A stretch of DNA of 64,000 nucleotides, taken from positions 1-64,000 of the forward strand of contig NZ_LAVL01000019.1 in NCBI RefSeq assembly GCF_001083785.1, given 5' to 3'. The notes under the pieces were generated by a model. The model was not told where the DNA came from. It saw only the letters and a list, made by a program, of their open reading frames with translations, and made no database searches. The stretch comes from Nonomuraea sp. SBT364. GTDB taxonomy: Bacteria > Actinomycetota > Actinomycetes > Streptosporangiales > Streptosporangiaceae. This document shows, one piece after another, positions 23,820 through 33,103 of this stretch (within the stretch, counting starts at the first letter, position 1; every line of letters begins with the position of its first letter). The translations under genes and the position numbers were made by a program.

Positions 23820-25184
23820 ATGTCCACACCCCCGCTCGCCCGTCGCGGCTTCCTCAAGGGAGCCCTCGGCATGGGCGCGCTCGCCGCCACCGGCTCGCTC
23901 GCGGCGTGCGCCCCGGGCGGCCCCGCCGCTCAGCCGAGCAAGCTGGCCGCGCCGACCGCCTCGGCGTCGTCGGCCAAGGGCGAGATCACGATCTGGAACC
24001 GCTCGGGCGACCTGTTCAAGGTGTTCGACGCGGCGATCGGCAAGTTCCGCGAGGCCCACCCGGGCGTCACGGTCCACCACCAGGCCGTGGACGTCGACGC
24101 CAAGCTGGCCAACACGCTGATCAGCGGTACCGGCGTGCCCGACGGCAGCTTCTGGGACGACGCCAAGATCGGCGGGCAGGCCGAGCACCTCTACGACCTG
24201 ACCGACCTCATCGCCCCCTACCGCGACCGGGCCGCGCCGTACAAGCTGTCCGTCAACACCGTCGACGGCAAGATCTACGGCGTGCCGTGGGACCTGGATC
24301 CCGGGCTGCTCTGGTACCGCGAGGACATCCTGGAGGACGCGGGCGTCGACCCCGCGGGCCTGACCACGTACGACGAACTGCTGGCGGCGGCCAGGACCGT
24401 CAAGGAGAAGGACCCGAAGACCAGGCCCATCCACCTGGACAAGAACCCGTTCCTCGGCCAGCTCTGGCTGGAGATGCTCGCCAACCAGCAGGGCACCAGC
24501 CTCACCGACGCCCAGGGCAAGCTGCGGCTCGACTCCGAGGAGTACCGGCGGATCTTCACCTGGATCGGGACCGCGGTCGAGGACGGCCTGGTCACCCACG
24601 CCCCCTACCTCGAGCCCGCCGACGTCAACACCCTCGACAGCGGCCAGCAGGTGTTCGTGCCCTGGGCGATCTGGTGGTCGTTCGCGCCGCAGCAGTTGCT
24701 CAAGGCCACCAAGGGCAAGTGGCGGGCCGCGCCGCTGCCGGCCTGGACGCCCGGCGGCGCGCGCAGCGGCGCGATGGGCGGCAGCAGCTTCGTCATCCCC
24801 GCCAAGGCCAAGAACCCCGAGCTCGCCTGGCTGCTGTACGAGTTCCTGTGCTTCACCGAGCCCGGCATCTCCGCCGTGTACGGGCCCAACGACGTCTACC
24901 CCGGCGGCCTGTCCACCTCGGTGCCCAGCTTCAAGCCCGCGCTGGACCCGGCCAAGCCGCTGTTCGAGCCGATCGACGCGCTCGGCGGCCAGGACCTGTG
25001 GAAGGTCGCCGTCGACGCCGCCGCCACCATCCCGGCCGCCGCGCCGATCCCCTGGTGGTGGGCCCAGTCGGTGGACTACCTCGGCAACAACGTGCAGCGC
25101 CTGATGGAAGGCAAGATGTCGCCCGACCAGGTGATCGCCGAGTCGGCCGAGAAGATCCAGCGCAACCTGATCGACCGCTCATGA
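23820..25184 (+). CDS. Sugar ABC transporter substrate-binding lipoprotein
   Basis: A 454-aa solute-binding protein of the carbohydrate (CUT1/MalE-type) family. ATG 23820 is chosen for GAGGAG eight bases upstream; ATG 23802 lacks one. The N-terminus RRGFLKGALGMGALAATGSLAAC combines a twin-arginine motif with a lipobox (LAAC), so it is a Tat-exported lipoprotein. The body shows EITIWNRSGDLFKVFDAAIGKFREAHPGVTV and YGVPWDLDPGLLWYREDIL, standard for the family. Its stop overlaps the next start (ATGA). It feeds the two permeases that follow. Confidence 0.92.
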   Translation: MSTPPLARRGFLKGALGMGALAATGSLAACAPGGPAAQPSKLAAPTASASSAKGEITIWNRSGDLFKVFDAAIGKFREAHPGVTVHHQAVDVDAKLANTLISGTGVPDGSFWDDAKIGGQAEHLYDLTDLIAPYRDRAAPYKLSVNTVDGKIYGVPWDLDPGLLWYREDILEDAGVDPAGLTTYDELLAAARTVKEKDPKTRPIHLDKNPFLGQLWLEMLANQQGTSLTDAQGKLRLDSEEYRRIFTWIGTAVEDGLVTHAPYLEPADVNTLDSGQQVFVPWAIWWSFAPQQLLKATKGKWRAAPLPAWTPGGARSGAMGGSSFVIPAKAKNPELAWLLYEFLCFTEPGISAVYGPNDVYPGGLSTSVPSFKPALDPAKPLFEPIDALGGQDLWKVAVDAAATIPAAAPIPWWWAQSVDYLGNNVQRLMEGKMSPDQVIAESAEKIQRNLIDRS

Positions 25185-26047
25185 GGTCTGCGCGGCTGTC
25201 GCCGTACCTGTTCGTCGCCCCGTTCTTCGTGGTCTTCGCCGCGTTCGGCGTCTACCCGCTGATCTACGCGCTGCAGCTCAGCTTCATGCGCTGGCGGGGC
25301 GCGGGCGCGGCCCACTGGGTCGGCGCGGACAACTACCTGTACCTGCTGACCAGCCCCGAGTTCTGGTCGTCGCTCGGCAACAGCGCGATCATGTGGCTGC
25401 TCATCGTGCCCATCCAGGTCGTGGCCGGGCTGGGCGGCGCGGTGCTGCTGGCCAACGCCAGGCTGCGGCTGCGCGGGCTGTACCGGGTGGCGTTCATCGC
25501 GCCGTTCGTGACGCCGCTGGTGGCCATGGCGCAGGTGTGGATCGTGGTGTTCGACGAGGACTACGGCCTGGTCAACTACCTGTTCAACCTGGTCGGCCTG
25601 CCCGACGTGGGGTGGCTGACGACCACGCTCTGGTCCAAGCCGACGCTGGCGCTGCTGTTCCTGTGGAAGACCACCGGGTTCGCGATCATCATCCTGCTCG
25701 CGGGCCTGCAGGCCGTCCCCGGCGCCGTGTACGAGGCCGCCGCCCTCGACGGCGCGTCCCGGTGGCGGCAGTTCTGGTCGATCACCGTGCCGCTGGTGCG
25801 CAGGAGCATGGCGTTCCTGGTGGTCGTGCAGACGCTGGCCGTCTTCCAGATGTTCGCCGAGCCGTTCGTGACCACGGAGGGCGGCCCGTACGGCTCCACC
25901 ACCACCGCGGGCCTCTACCTGTACGAGCACATCGCCGCCTCCGACCTGGGCACCGGCGCCGCGAACTCGTTCCTGCTGGTCCTGCTGGTCTTCGGCCTGT
26001 CGCTGGGCGCGGTCAGGCTGTTGCGGCCGAAAGACGAGGTGTCATGA
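25181..26047 (+). CDS. Sugar ABC transporter permease (MalF-like)
   Basis: A 288-aa six-helix permease. It begins LSPYLFVAPFFVVFAAFGVYPLIYALQLSF and carries the EAA loop YEAAALDGASRWRQFWSITVPL that contacts the ATPase. It overlaps the binding-protein gene and the second permease by ATGA at both ends. By the CUT1 model it forms a heterodimer with the next gene. No ATPase gene is in the operon. Confidence 0.93.
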   Translation: MRSARLSPYLFVAPFFVVFAAFGVYPLIYALQLSFMRWRGAGAAHWVGADNYLYLLTSPEFWSSLGNSAIMWLLIVPIQVVAGLGGAVLLANARLRLRGLYRVAFIAPFVTPLVAMAQVWIVVFDEDYGLVNYLFNLVGLPDVGWLTTTLWSKPTLALLFLWKTTGFAIIILLAGLQAVPGAVYEAAALDGASRWRQFWSITVPLVRRSMAFLVVVQTLAVFQMFAEPFVTTEGGPYGSTTTAGLYLYEHIAASDLGTGAANSFLLVLLVFGLSLGAVRLLRPKDEVS

Positions 26048-26886
26048 ACCGGACCAGACCGGGCGTCGCGCAGTACGTGCTGCTGACGGTGCTCGCCCTC
26101 GCGTTCCTGTATCCGATCTGGTGGGCGATCAGCTCCTCCTTCAAGCCGGCGGCCGAGATCATCAGCAGCCCGCTGTCGATCGGCGCGCTGACGCTGGACA
26201 ACTACCGGGCGATGTTCGCCGACGTGCCGATCGGCACCGGGTTCGCCAACACGGCGCTGGTGCTGGCGGTCAAGGGGGCGATGACGATGTTCTTCTGCCC
26301 GCTGGCCGGCTACGCGTTCGCCAAGTACACATTTCCCGGCAAGAACGCGCTGTTCGGCGTGGTGATGCTGACCCTGATGCTGCCGACGCTGGTGCTGATC
26401 ATCCCGCTGCTGCTGGAGATGAGCGCGCTCGGCTGGGTCAACACCTACCAGGCGCTGATCCTGCCGGGCAGCATCGACGCGTTCAGCATCTTCTGGATGC
26501 GGCAGACCATCGCCGCCATCCCGGACGAGCTCATCGACGCCGGGCGGGTGGACGGGGCCGGCGAGTTCGGCATCTTCGCCAAGGTCGTGCTCCCGGTGAT
26601 CCGGCCGGGGCTGGCCGCGCTGGCCGTGCTCACCACCATGAACGTCTACAACGACTTCGTCTGGCCGGTGGTCGCCGTCAACGACACCTCGCACCAGACC
26701 CTCCAGGTGGTGCTGGCCACGCTGGCGCAGAACATCACCGGCAACCGGATCGGCGCCGACTTCGCCACCGTGTGGGGCGAGCTGCTGGCCGCCGGCAGCA
26801 TCGCCATGCTGCCGCTGCTGGTGATCTTCGTCCTGCTGCAGCGCCACTTCATCAACGGCATCCTCGCGGGCAGCGTCAAGGGCTGA
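26044..26886 (+). CDS. Sugar ABC transporter permease (MalG-like)
   Basis: A 280-aa six-helix permease with the MalG-type start YVLLTVLALAFLYPIWWAISSSFKP and the EAA loop DELIDAGRVDGAGEFGIFAKVVLPVIRPGLA. The C-terminus FINGILAGSVKG is typical. ATG 26044 overlaps the preceding stop. With the MalF-like subunit it forms the channel of a carbohydrate importer that probably borrows a shared MsmK-type ATPase encoded elsewhere. Confidence 0.93.
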   Translation: MNRTRPGVAQYVLLTVLALAFLYPIWWAISSSFKPAAEIISSPLSIGALTLDNYRAMFADVPIGTGFANTALVLAVKGAMTMFFCPLAGYAFAKYTFPGKNALFGVVMLTLMLPTLVLIIPLLLEMSALGWVNTYQALILPGSIDAFSIFWMRQTIAAIPDELIDAGRVDGAGEFGIFAKVVLPVIRPGLAALAVLTTMNVYNDFVWPVVAVNDTSHQTLQVVLATLAQNITGNRIGADFATVWGELLAAGSIAMLPLLVIFVLLQRHFINGILAGSVKG

Positions 26887-26908
26887 CCCCGATCTGAAAC
26901 GGAGCATC

Positions 26909-28933
26909 ATGACGCCGCATGCGGAATATCCCCGGCCCCACTTCGACCGGTCGCACACCTGGTCGAGCCTGAACGGTGACTGGGACTTCCGGCCCGACAC
27001 CGAGCGGGACTGGAACGCCACCATCACCGTGCCCTTCGCCTGGGAGACCCCGGCCTCGGGCATCGAGGCGCACTGGCTGCCCCTGGCCTGGTACCGGCGC
27101 CGGATCACCGTCCCGCCGGGCTGGGCGGGGCAGCGCGTGGTGCTGCACTTCGGCGCCGTGCACCACGAGGCCACCGTCTGGGTGAACGACGTCGAGGTGG
27201 CCACGCACCGGGGCGGCTACACGCCGTTCGAGGCCGACGTCACCGACGCGCTGCGCGAGGGCGAGCAGGAGGTCGTGGTACGTGTCTCCGCGCCGCTCGA
27301 CAAGCGCGAACTCGCGCACGGCAAGCAGCGCAGCATCCCGCGCGACGACTTCGACGGCGTGTGCTTCACCCCGTCGTCGGGGATCTGGCAGAGCGTGTGG
27401 CTGGAGGCGCGGCCCGCCACGCACCTGGCCGCGCTGGCGCTGCGCCCCACCCCCGGACTGGACGGCATCGAGGTGACGGCCCGCGTCGAGGGCCCGTCGG
27501 AGGCGACGCTGCGGCTGACCGTCCGCGAGACGGGCGCGACGGCCGAGATCCCGGTCGCCGGTACGGGCCGGACCGTGCTTCCCGTGGCCGGGCCGCGGCT
27601 CTGGTCGCCCGAGGACCCGTACCTCTACCACGTGGACGCCGAGCTGGTCTCCGCCTGCGGCACCGACCGGGTCGCCGCCTACACCGGGCTGCGCCGCGTC
27701 GAGGCGATCGGCGAGGACCTCTACCTCAACGGCCGCCGCCTGTTCGTGCGCGGCGTGCTCGACCAGGGCTACTGGCCGCGCACCGGCATCACCGCCCCCG
27801 ACGACGCCGCGCTGCGCCACGACCTCGAACTGGCCGCGGCGGCGGGTTACAACCTGGTGCGCAAGCACCTCAAGCTGGAGGATCCGCGCTTCGTCCACCA
27901 CGCCGACCTGCTCGGCATGCTGGTGTGGGCGGAGCCCGCCGCGACGGGCCGTTTCTCCCCCGAGTCGGTGGCCGCGTTCGAGGAGCAGATCGCGCCCATG
28001 GTCGAACGCGACGGCAACTCCCCCGCGGTCGTCATCTGGGGCCTGTACAACGAGGAGTGGGGCCTGGACTGGGACATCCCGGGCGACCCGGCCAAGCAGG
28101 AGGCGACCGCGCGCGCGTACGACCTGCTCAAGGCGATCGACCCGACCAGGCCCGCCGTGGACAACTCGGGCTGGGCGCACGTCAAGACGGACCTGCTCGA
28201 CTGGCACTACTACGACGAGTCCGCCGCCTCCTGGGGGCGCACGGTCGCCGCGCTGCTCGACGGCGAGCAGGACGACTTCCCCGTCCGGCTCGGTCCCGAC
28301 TTCGTGGTGCGCAAGAAGCTGGCGGGCGTCCCGGCGCAGCCGCTGCGCGGCCTGCCGAACCTCAACAGCGAGTACGGCGGCGGCTTCACCTGTGTCGAAC
28401 GCGCCTGGCACCTGCGCTGGCAGACCCAGGAACTGCGCCGCCACGACAGGCTGGCCGGCTACGTCTACACCGAGCTGTACGACGTCGAGCACGAGTCGGC
28501 GGGGCTGCTGGACTTCGAGCGACGGGCCAAGGACCTGGCCGGGGTGGACCCGGCGGACGTGAACGCCGTGACCGCGCTCGTCCTGGACGTCGTCCCCGTC
28601 GCACCGGGCCGTGACCTGCTCAGCGCGGAGCGGGAGGTCACCGTGCCCGTCCGCGTCTCGCACCACGGGACCGAGCCGGTCAGCGGGCATCTGCACGCGG
28701 CCTGGACCCCGGTGTTCGGCCGGGCCCCGGCGCTGCCCGGCGTCGAGGGCCCGCGGATCGAGGCCAAGCCGTTCCTGCTCAGCGGCCCCGCCGAGGTCCG
28801 CGCCGCGCTGCCGGCCGGCTGGACGAGCGGGCGGCTGCACCTCGCCCTGGTCAGCGGCGGCGCCGTGCTCGCCCGCTCGGCCGTGGACGTGGACACCCAC
28901 ACCGGGTTCGTCATCGGCGACGACCGCCCCTGA
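26909..28933 (+). CDS. Glycoside hydrolase family 2 protein
   Basis: A 674-aa cytoplasmic GH2 enzyme without a signal peptide. Domains: a jelly-roll sugar-binding domain (LNGDWDFRP ... WVNDVEVATHRGGYTPFEADVT), an immunoglobulin-like domain, and a TIM barrel with acid/base Glu382 in WGLYNEEWG and nucleophile Glu488 in NLNSEYGGG. The family includes beta-galactosidases, glucuronidases and mannosidases; the specificity cannot be read here. ATG 26909 follows ACGGAG, 22 bases after the permease stop, so it belongs to the LacI operon and likely hydrolyses the imported glycoside. Confidence 0.92.
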   Translation: MTPHAEYPRPHFDRSHTWSSLNGDWDFRPDTERDWNATITVPFAWETPASGIEAHWLPLAWYRRRITVPPGWAGQRVVLHFGAVHHEATVWVNDVEVATHRGGYTPFEADVTDALREGEQEVVVRVSAPLDKRELAHGKQRSIPRDDFDGVCFTPSSGIWQSVWLEARPATHLAALALRPTPGLDGIEVTARVEGPSEATLRLTVRETGATAEIPVAGTGRTVLPVAGPRLWSPEDPYLYHVDAELVSACGTDRVAAYTGLRRVEAIGEDLYLNGRRLFVRGVLDQGYWPRTGITAPDDAALRHDLELAAAAGYNLVRKHLKLEDPRFVHHADLLGMLVWAEPAATGRFSPESVAAFEEQIAPMVERDGNSPAVVIWGLYNEEWGLDWDIPGDPAKQEATARAYDLLKAIDPTRPAVDNSGWAHVKTDLLDWHYYDESAASWGRTVAALLDGEQDDFPVRLGPDFVVRKKLAGVPAQPLRGLPNLNSEYGGGFTCVERAWHLRWQTQELRRHDRLAGYVYTELYDVEHESAGLLDFERRAKDLAGVDPADVNAVTALVLDVVPVAPGRDLLSAEREVTVPVRVSHHGTEPVSGHLHAAWTPVFGRAPALPGVEGPRIEAKPFLLSGPAEVRAALPAGWTSGRLHLALVSGGAVLARSAVDVDTHTGFVIGDDRP

Positions 28934-28937
28934 CCCG

Positions 28938-29552
28938 TCAGGCGCCGCAGCAGTTGACGGCGGCGCGGCTTCGCTCCCGGCTCTCGGCCAGGTCGAGCAG
29001 CAGGGCGGCGGCGTCCGCGCGTGTCAGGGCCCGCGGGCGCGGCAGCAGGTCCGGGGTGCAGACGGTGCGGCCGGCCGGCGGCTTGTCGGTCAGCCGGTTG
29101 AGCCGGGCGACCGTCCAGTCCAGGCCGGTGGCCCGGACCTGCGCCTCCATCGCGCGCACGTCCGCGTAGGAGGTGGCGAACAGCCGGTTGAGCAGCCAGA
29201 TCGCCACACGGGGACGGTCACCGACGATCGGGTAGGCGCTGGTGACGACCAGCCTGCGCACCCCGCCCGCCGCCATGGCCGTGGTGACCGCGCGCAGCAC
29301 CTCCTCGGCCCGGTGCGGGTCCGCCCGATCGCCGCCGTTGACGATGGCGATCACCGCGTCGGCGCCGTCGATCACCTCGCCGGCGACGCGGGGATCGCGC
29401 CCGTCGCCGGTGACCGTCCGGCGCACCGGCACGCCGGCGGGCAGCGCGCCCGGCCTGCGGGTGGACGCCGTGATCTCGTGACCCCGCCGGGCGGCCTCGG
29501 CGAGCAGGTGAGCACCGGTCCGGCTGGTGGCCCCCACCACGGCGATCCTCAT
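28938..29552 (-). CDS. NAD(P)H-binding SDR-like protein
   Basis: A 204-aa atypical SDR with the N-terminal dinucleotide motif MRIAVVGATSRTGAHLLAEA. VTGDGRDP, DAVIAIVNGG and RRLVVTSAYPIVGDRP are landmarks of the NAD(P)H-binding (NmrA/YtfG-like) group, and a C-terminal LTRADAAALLLDL helix follows. The start overlaps the MarR stop by ATGA, so it is the second gene of a MarR operon. A quinone- or redox-sensing role is possible. The C-terminus NCCGA has two adjacent cysteines. Confidence 0.87.
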   Translation of the reverse strand: MRIAVVGATSRTGAHLLAEAARRGHEITASTRRPGALPAGVPVRRTVTGDGRDPRVAGEVIDGADAVIAIVNGGDRADPHRAEEVLRAVTTAMAAGGVRRLVVTSAYPIVGDRPRVAIWLLNRLFATSYADVRAMEAQVRATGLDWTVARLNRLTDKPPAGRTVCTPDLLPRPRALTRADAAALLLDLAESRERSRAAVNCCGA

Positions 29553-29995
29553 GGCGCGGCCTTCCCGTCGAGGTGGTGGAGCAGGGCGAGGAGATGGGAG
29601 CGCAGGTCGGCCACCTGGCCGGCGTCGAGCGGGGACAGGTGCTCCCGCTCCAGGTCGAGCACGGCCCGGCGGCCTGCGGCGACGGCCTCCGCGCCACGGG
29701 CGGTGAGGGTCAGCTGGAGGGCGCGGGTGTCGCCGGGATGGCCGGCGCGTTCGAGCAGCCCGGCCTGTTCCAGGGCGCGGACGAGCTTGGAGACGTGCAT
29801 CGGCTCCAGCCCGGCGAAGTCGGCGAGCTGCCGTTGCGAGGGCTGCCGCCCGCCCTGCGACAGGCCGTACAGCGAGGCCAGCACGGCGTACTGGGTGTTG
29901 GTCAGGCCGTGCGGCTCCAGCGCCCGGTCGAGCGCGGCACGCATGCGCACCGCGACCTGCCAGACGAGCCAACCGGTCGAGGGTGTGGCTTCCAT
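29549..29995 (-). CDS. MarR-family transcriptional regulator
   Basis: A 148-aa MarR protein: GLTNTQYAVLASLYGL, winged-helix residues PSQRQLADFAGLEPMHVSKLVRALEQAGLLERAGHPGDTRALQLTLTARG, and a C-terminal dimerisation helix. It is first in a two-gene operon with the NAD(P)H-binding gene. The upstream AT-rich region (29999-30030) contains TATAAT- and TACTAT-like -10 sequences; the latter ends six bases before the ATG, so a leaderless mRNA is possible. No clean palindrome is visible. Confidence 0.9.
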   Translation of the reverse strand: MEATPSTGWLVWQVAVRMRAALDRALEPHGLTNTQYAVLASLYGLSQGGRQPSQRQLADFAGLEPMHVSKLVRALEQAGLLERAGHPGDTRALQLTLTARGAEAVAAGRRAVLDLEREHLSPLDAGQVADLRSHLLALLHHLDGKAAP

Positions 29996-30112
29996 GACTC
30001 GATAGTAAACACAGATATTATAAACTTGGCAACTGTCCTCTGGAGGTTATCCGTAACGAACGCGGCGGGTTGCCACGATGATGTGGAGGCCGGGCTTCAC
30101 TAGCTTCGACGG

Positions 30113-31516
30113 GTGCTCAAAACTGCCCTCATCGCCATGTTTCTCGCCCTGACCCCGAACGTTTCCACGTCGGTCGACGCCTATGTCGAGCAGTACCGCG
30201 CGGCCACGGGCCTGCCCGGGGTCGCGGTGGCGATCACCAAGGGGAACGAGATCGTCCACGCGCGCGGATACGGCCGTACCGCCGAGGGCGAGCCCGTCAC
30301 GGCCGCGACCCCCATGGCGGTGGCCTCGGTCAGCAAGTCCTTCACCGCCCTGGCCGTCATGCGCCTGGCCGACGAGGGCAAGGTCGCCCTCGACCAGCCC
30401 GTGCGCCGCTACCTGCCCGAGTTCACGATGGCCGACCCGCGCGCCGCGAAGATCACCGTGCGGCAACTGCTCGACCAGACCTCGGGGATGGCCGACTCGG
30501 CCTTCCGCGAGAAGAGCCTGCCGCAGCCGGAAACGCTGCGGGGCGCCGTCGCCCGGCTCAGGACGGCCGAGCTCGCCACGGACCCCGGCACCGCCTACAG
30601 CTACCACAACACCAACTCCCAGGTCGCCGCGCGGCTCGTCGAAGTGGTCAGCGGCCGGCCCTTCGCGGCCTACCTCGACACGTACGTGTTCGAGCCCCTC
30701 GGCATGGACCACAGCACGACCATCGACACCGAGCGTGACCTGCCCGGCAGCGCCGGCGGCCATCTGTACGCCCTCGGCCGGGCCGTCGCCCTGCCCGAAC
30801 CCGCCGGGTTCGGGAACGGCTCGGGCGGGGTGATCAGCACCGCCGGCGACATGGCCAGATGGCTCATCGCGCAGAACGCCGGCCTGCCGGGCCTGCTGTC
30901 CCCGCAGGCCGTCCGGGAGATGCGCACCCCGTCGAAGCCGAACGAGGACTACGCGCTCGGCTGGCAGATCAGCGAGACCGGACGCGGCACCCCCGTGCTG
31001 GAGCACGGCGGTGACCTGTTCACCTCCACCGCCCACCAGTTGCTGATGCCGGACTCCGGCTACGGCGTCGCCGTCATGGCCAACACCGGCATGGCCTTCT
31101 CCGACGCGCACACCCTCATGACCGGCATCGTCGCCATCATCGAAGGCGGCACCCCGGAGCAGCCCGGCGTGGGGTCCACGGTGCTCACCGACGCGCTGTT
31201 CGTCCTGCTCACCCTGGTGACCGTCGCGCTCGCCGCGCGTGGCGTCGTACGGGCCCCGCGGTGGGCCGCGCGCCGCACCGGACGGCGGCTGTGGCGGGCG
31301 GCGCCCTACCTGGCGCCGCTCGTGCTGTGCCTGACCATCGCGCCGATCCACCGGGTGCTGGCGCGCGGGCGCGATGCGGCCTGGATCCAGCTCGCCTACC
31401 TCTACCCGACGTTCATGCTCTGGCTGGTGACGGCCGCAGCCGCCGGCCTCCTGGTGGTCGCCGCACGCCTCTGGGGCGCCGTGCGTCAAAAGCGGAACGA
31501 AAGCGCGCCCGCGTAG
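30113..31516 (+). CDS. Class C beta-lactamase-like serine hydrolase with C-terminal membrane segments
   Basis: A 467-aa protein with an N-terminal hydrophobic segment for export. The serine hydrolase core has SVSK (Ser72, Lys75) as the SxxK motif, YHN as the YxN motif and HGGD as the HxG-like third motif, as in class C beta-lactamases, DD-peptidases and esterases of the AmpC superfamily. From about residue 360 there are three hydrophobic helices (ALFVLLTLVTVALAA, APLVLCLTIAPIH, FMLWLVTAAAAGLLVV), anchoring it to the membrane. The GTG 30113 start has only weak upstream signals. Substrate unknown. Confidence 0.87.
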   Translation: MLKTALIAMFLALTPNVSTSVDAYVEQYRAATGLPGVAVAITKGNEIVHARGYGRTAEGEPVTAATPMAVASVSKSFTALAVMRLADEGKVALDQPVRRYLPEFTMADPRAAKITVRQLLDQTSGMADSAFREKSLPQPETLRGAVARLRTAELATDPGTAYSYHNTNSQVAARLVEVVSGRPFAAYLDTYVFEPLGMDHSTTIDTERDLPGSAGGHLYALGRAVALPEPAGFGNGSGGVISTAGDMARWLIAQNAGLPGLLSPQAVREMRTPSKPNEDYALGWQISETGRGTPVLEHGGDLFTSTAHQLLMPDSGYGVAVMANTGMAFSDAHTLMTGIVAIIEGGTPEQPGVGSTVLTDALFVLLTLVTVALAARGVVRAPRWAARRTGRRLWRAAPYLAPLVLCLTIAPIHRVLARGRDAAWIQLAYLYPTFMLWLVTAAAAGLLVVAARLWGAVRQKRNESAPA

Positions 31517-31557
31517 CGTCCGGGACATTCGATCTCGCTCGATCTGGGGGTATTTTC

Positions 31558-31989
31558 ATGAAGCCGACGATCAGACGCATCGCCGCGGGGGCCGCCGTGA
31601 GCGCGGTGATGCTGGCGGCGCTGTCCGTCCCCGCCGCCGCCGAACCGAACCCGAGCGGCTGCCCGAAGGGCAACTTCTGCCTCTGGTACGAGGGGCAGGA
31701 CAAGCCGTTCTGGTCCAGTGCCGGCAACATGACCGAACCGGTCGGCACGTGGAACGGGGACACCGACATCAGGGCGTTCAACAACGGCAACCCGCAGACG
31801 GGCGTCGACCACGTGCGCATCTACTGGCACTACAAGTACTTCGGCACGCCGGATCGCGGGGGCGAGACCCTGAAGGTCACGTGCCTGCACTACAACCCCG
31901 GCCCCGGCACGTACAAGACCACGATCGGCACCGGCTCGTCCGAGAAGGTGGTCCACATCCACAAGGCGGTCTGGGGGCCTGAGTGCTGA
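31558..31989 (+). CDS. Secreted peptidase inhibitor I36-like protein
   Basis: A 143-aa secreted protein: a signal peptide to VPAAAEP, then CPKGNFCLWYEGQDKPFW, the hallmark of the actinobacterial peptidase inhibitor I36 (SMI-like beta/gamma-crystallin) family. DIRAFNNGNPQTGVDHVRIYWH follows, with four cysteines in total, likely disulfide bonded. ATG 31558 has GGGGG seven bases upstream. By family it may inhibit metalloproteases outside the cell; many members are uncharacterised. Confidence 0.85.
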   Translation: MKPTIRRIAAGAAVSAVMLAALSVPAAAEPNPSGCPKGNFCLWYEGQDKPFWSSAGNMTEPVGTWNGDTDIRAFNNGNPQTGVDHVRIYWHYKYFGTPDRGGETLKVTCLHYNPGPGTYKTTIGTGSSEKVVHIHKAVWGPEC

Positions 31990-32040
31990 CCCGCTGATCC
32001 CGCCCATGCGGCGCCGAGGCGTAGCCTGAAGGTCGCACGA

Positions 32041-32067
32041 TGTCACAAATCGGTCGGCTCGCTCGTC
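32041..32067 (+). promoter_or_regulatory. ECF41-type promoter of the first sigma gene (CGTC class)
   Basis: TGTCACA (32041-32047), a 16-base spacer, then CGTC (32064-32067). This is the consensus known for ECF41 sigma factors and implies autoregulation of the gene starting at 32113. Confidence 0.9.
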
Positions 32068-32112
32068 TTGTTGTAGGGGATTCATGGTTCCCCGGATCGG
32101 AAGGGAACTGCG

Positions 32113-33033
32113 ATGACACGAGCGACGGAATTCGAGGAACTGCGGCCGCTGCTGTTCTCGATCTCGTACCGGATCCTGGGCAGCGTGACCGAGGCCGAGG
32201 ACGCCGTCCAGGAGACCTGGCTGCGTTTCGAGACCTCCACCACCCGGCCCACGTCGACCAAGGCCTTCCTCTCCGCGACGATCACCAGGATCTCGATCGA
32301 CGTGCTGCGCTCGGCCCGGATGAGCCGTGAGGAGTACATCGGCGACTGGTTCCCCGAGCCGCTGCTCACCGATCCCTACGAGGACCCGGAACGTTCCGTG
32401 GAGCTGGCCGACTCGGTGTCGATGGCGGCGCTGCTGCTGCTGGAGCGGCTCAGCCCGCTCGAACGCGCGGTCTTCGTGCTCCGGGAGGTGTTCCGGTTCG
32501 ACTTCGCGGAGGTCGCCTCGGCGGTGGGCCGCTCGGAGGCGGCCTGCCGCCAGCTCGCGTCCCGGGCCCGCCGCCACATGCAGGACGGCCGGCCCCGGTT
32601 CGAGGCCGACCGCAGGAAGCGCGAGGAGCTCGCCGGGCGGTTCTTCCAGGCGCTCCAGAAGGGCGACGTCGACAGGCTGCGCGAGCTGCTGTCCGCCGAC
32701 GCCCTCCTGGTCAACGACGACGGCGGCAAGATCGGCGGCAAGTTCCCCGTCTGCGGCGCCGAGAAGGTCGTCCAGCTCCTGGCCACCGCCGTGCACCCGT
32801 TCGCCTTGGTCGGCGCGGTGCTGGAGACGCACGAGGTCAACGGCCAGCCGGGGGCGATCCTCCGCGACCGCGAGGGCAACGTCATCAACGCCTGGGCGCT
32901 CGACATCCTCGACGGGCGTATCCAGACCATCCGTTCGGTGATGAACCCCGACAAGCTCGGGCACCTGGGCCCCGTCGCGGACGTATGGGCGGTCGTCCGC
33001 GAGAAGAACCGGGCCCGCCGCCGGCAGGCCTGA
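32113..33033 (+). CDS. ECF41-family RNA polymerase sigma factor (SigJ-like), copy 1
   Basis: A 306-aa sigma factor. Region 2 is FSISYRILGSVTEAEDAVQETWLRF; region 4 is LSPLERAVFVLREVFRFDFAEVASAVGRSEAACRQLASRARRHM. The C-terminal SnoaL-like extension typical of ECF41 carries the family motifs DWFPEPLL in the linker, DDGGK and NPDKL. By family knowledge the extension tunes activity in place of an anti-sigma factor. Its own promoter has the ECF41 consensus. Neighbouring genes under the same consensus are the orphan cytochrome b and the operon from 34873. Confidence 0.93.
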   Translation: MTRATEFEELRPLLFSISYRILGSVTEAEDAVQETWLRFETSTTRPTSTKAFLSATITRISIDVLRSARMSREEYIGDWFPEPLLTDPYEDPERSVELADSVSMAALLLLERLSPLERAVFVLREVFRFDFAEVASAVGRSEAACRQLASRARRHMQDGRPRFEADRRKREELAGRFFQALQKGDVDRLRELLSADALLVNDDGGKIGGKFPVCGAEKVVQLLATAVHPFALVGAVLETHEVNGQPGAILRDREGNVINAWALDILDGRIQTIRSVMNPDKLGHLGPVADVWAVVREKNRARRRQA

Positions 33034-33046
33034 CCCTCGAACCGGC

Positions 33047-33086
33047 GGCCAGGCCCACGGCGGTGACGCCGTGGGCCTGGCCTTTT
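33047..33086 (+). terminator. Rho-independent terminator with T-tract
   Basis: Arms 33047-33062 and 33067-33082 form a perfect 16-bp stem with a GTGA loop, followed by TTTT at 33083-33086. It lies 13 bases after the sigma-factor stop and also faces the end of the convergent cytochrome b gene. Confidence 0.92.
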
Positions 33087-33103
33087 CCGTGGGACATGGA
33101 CCT

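Noticed and set aside
26876..28900. Minus-strand open frame mirroring the whole GH2 gene
   Set aside because: The plus strand has GH2 catalytic motifs and operon position; the antisense frame shows no recognisable protein.
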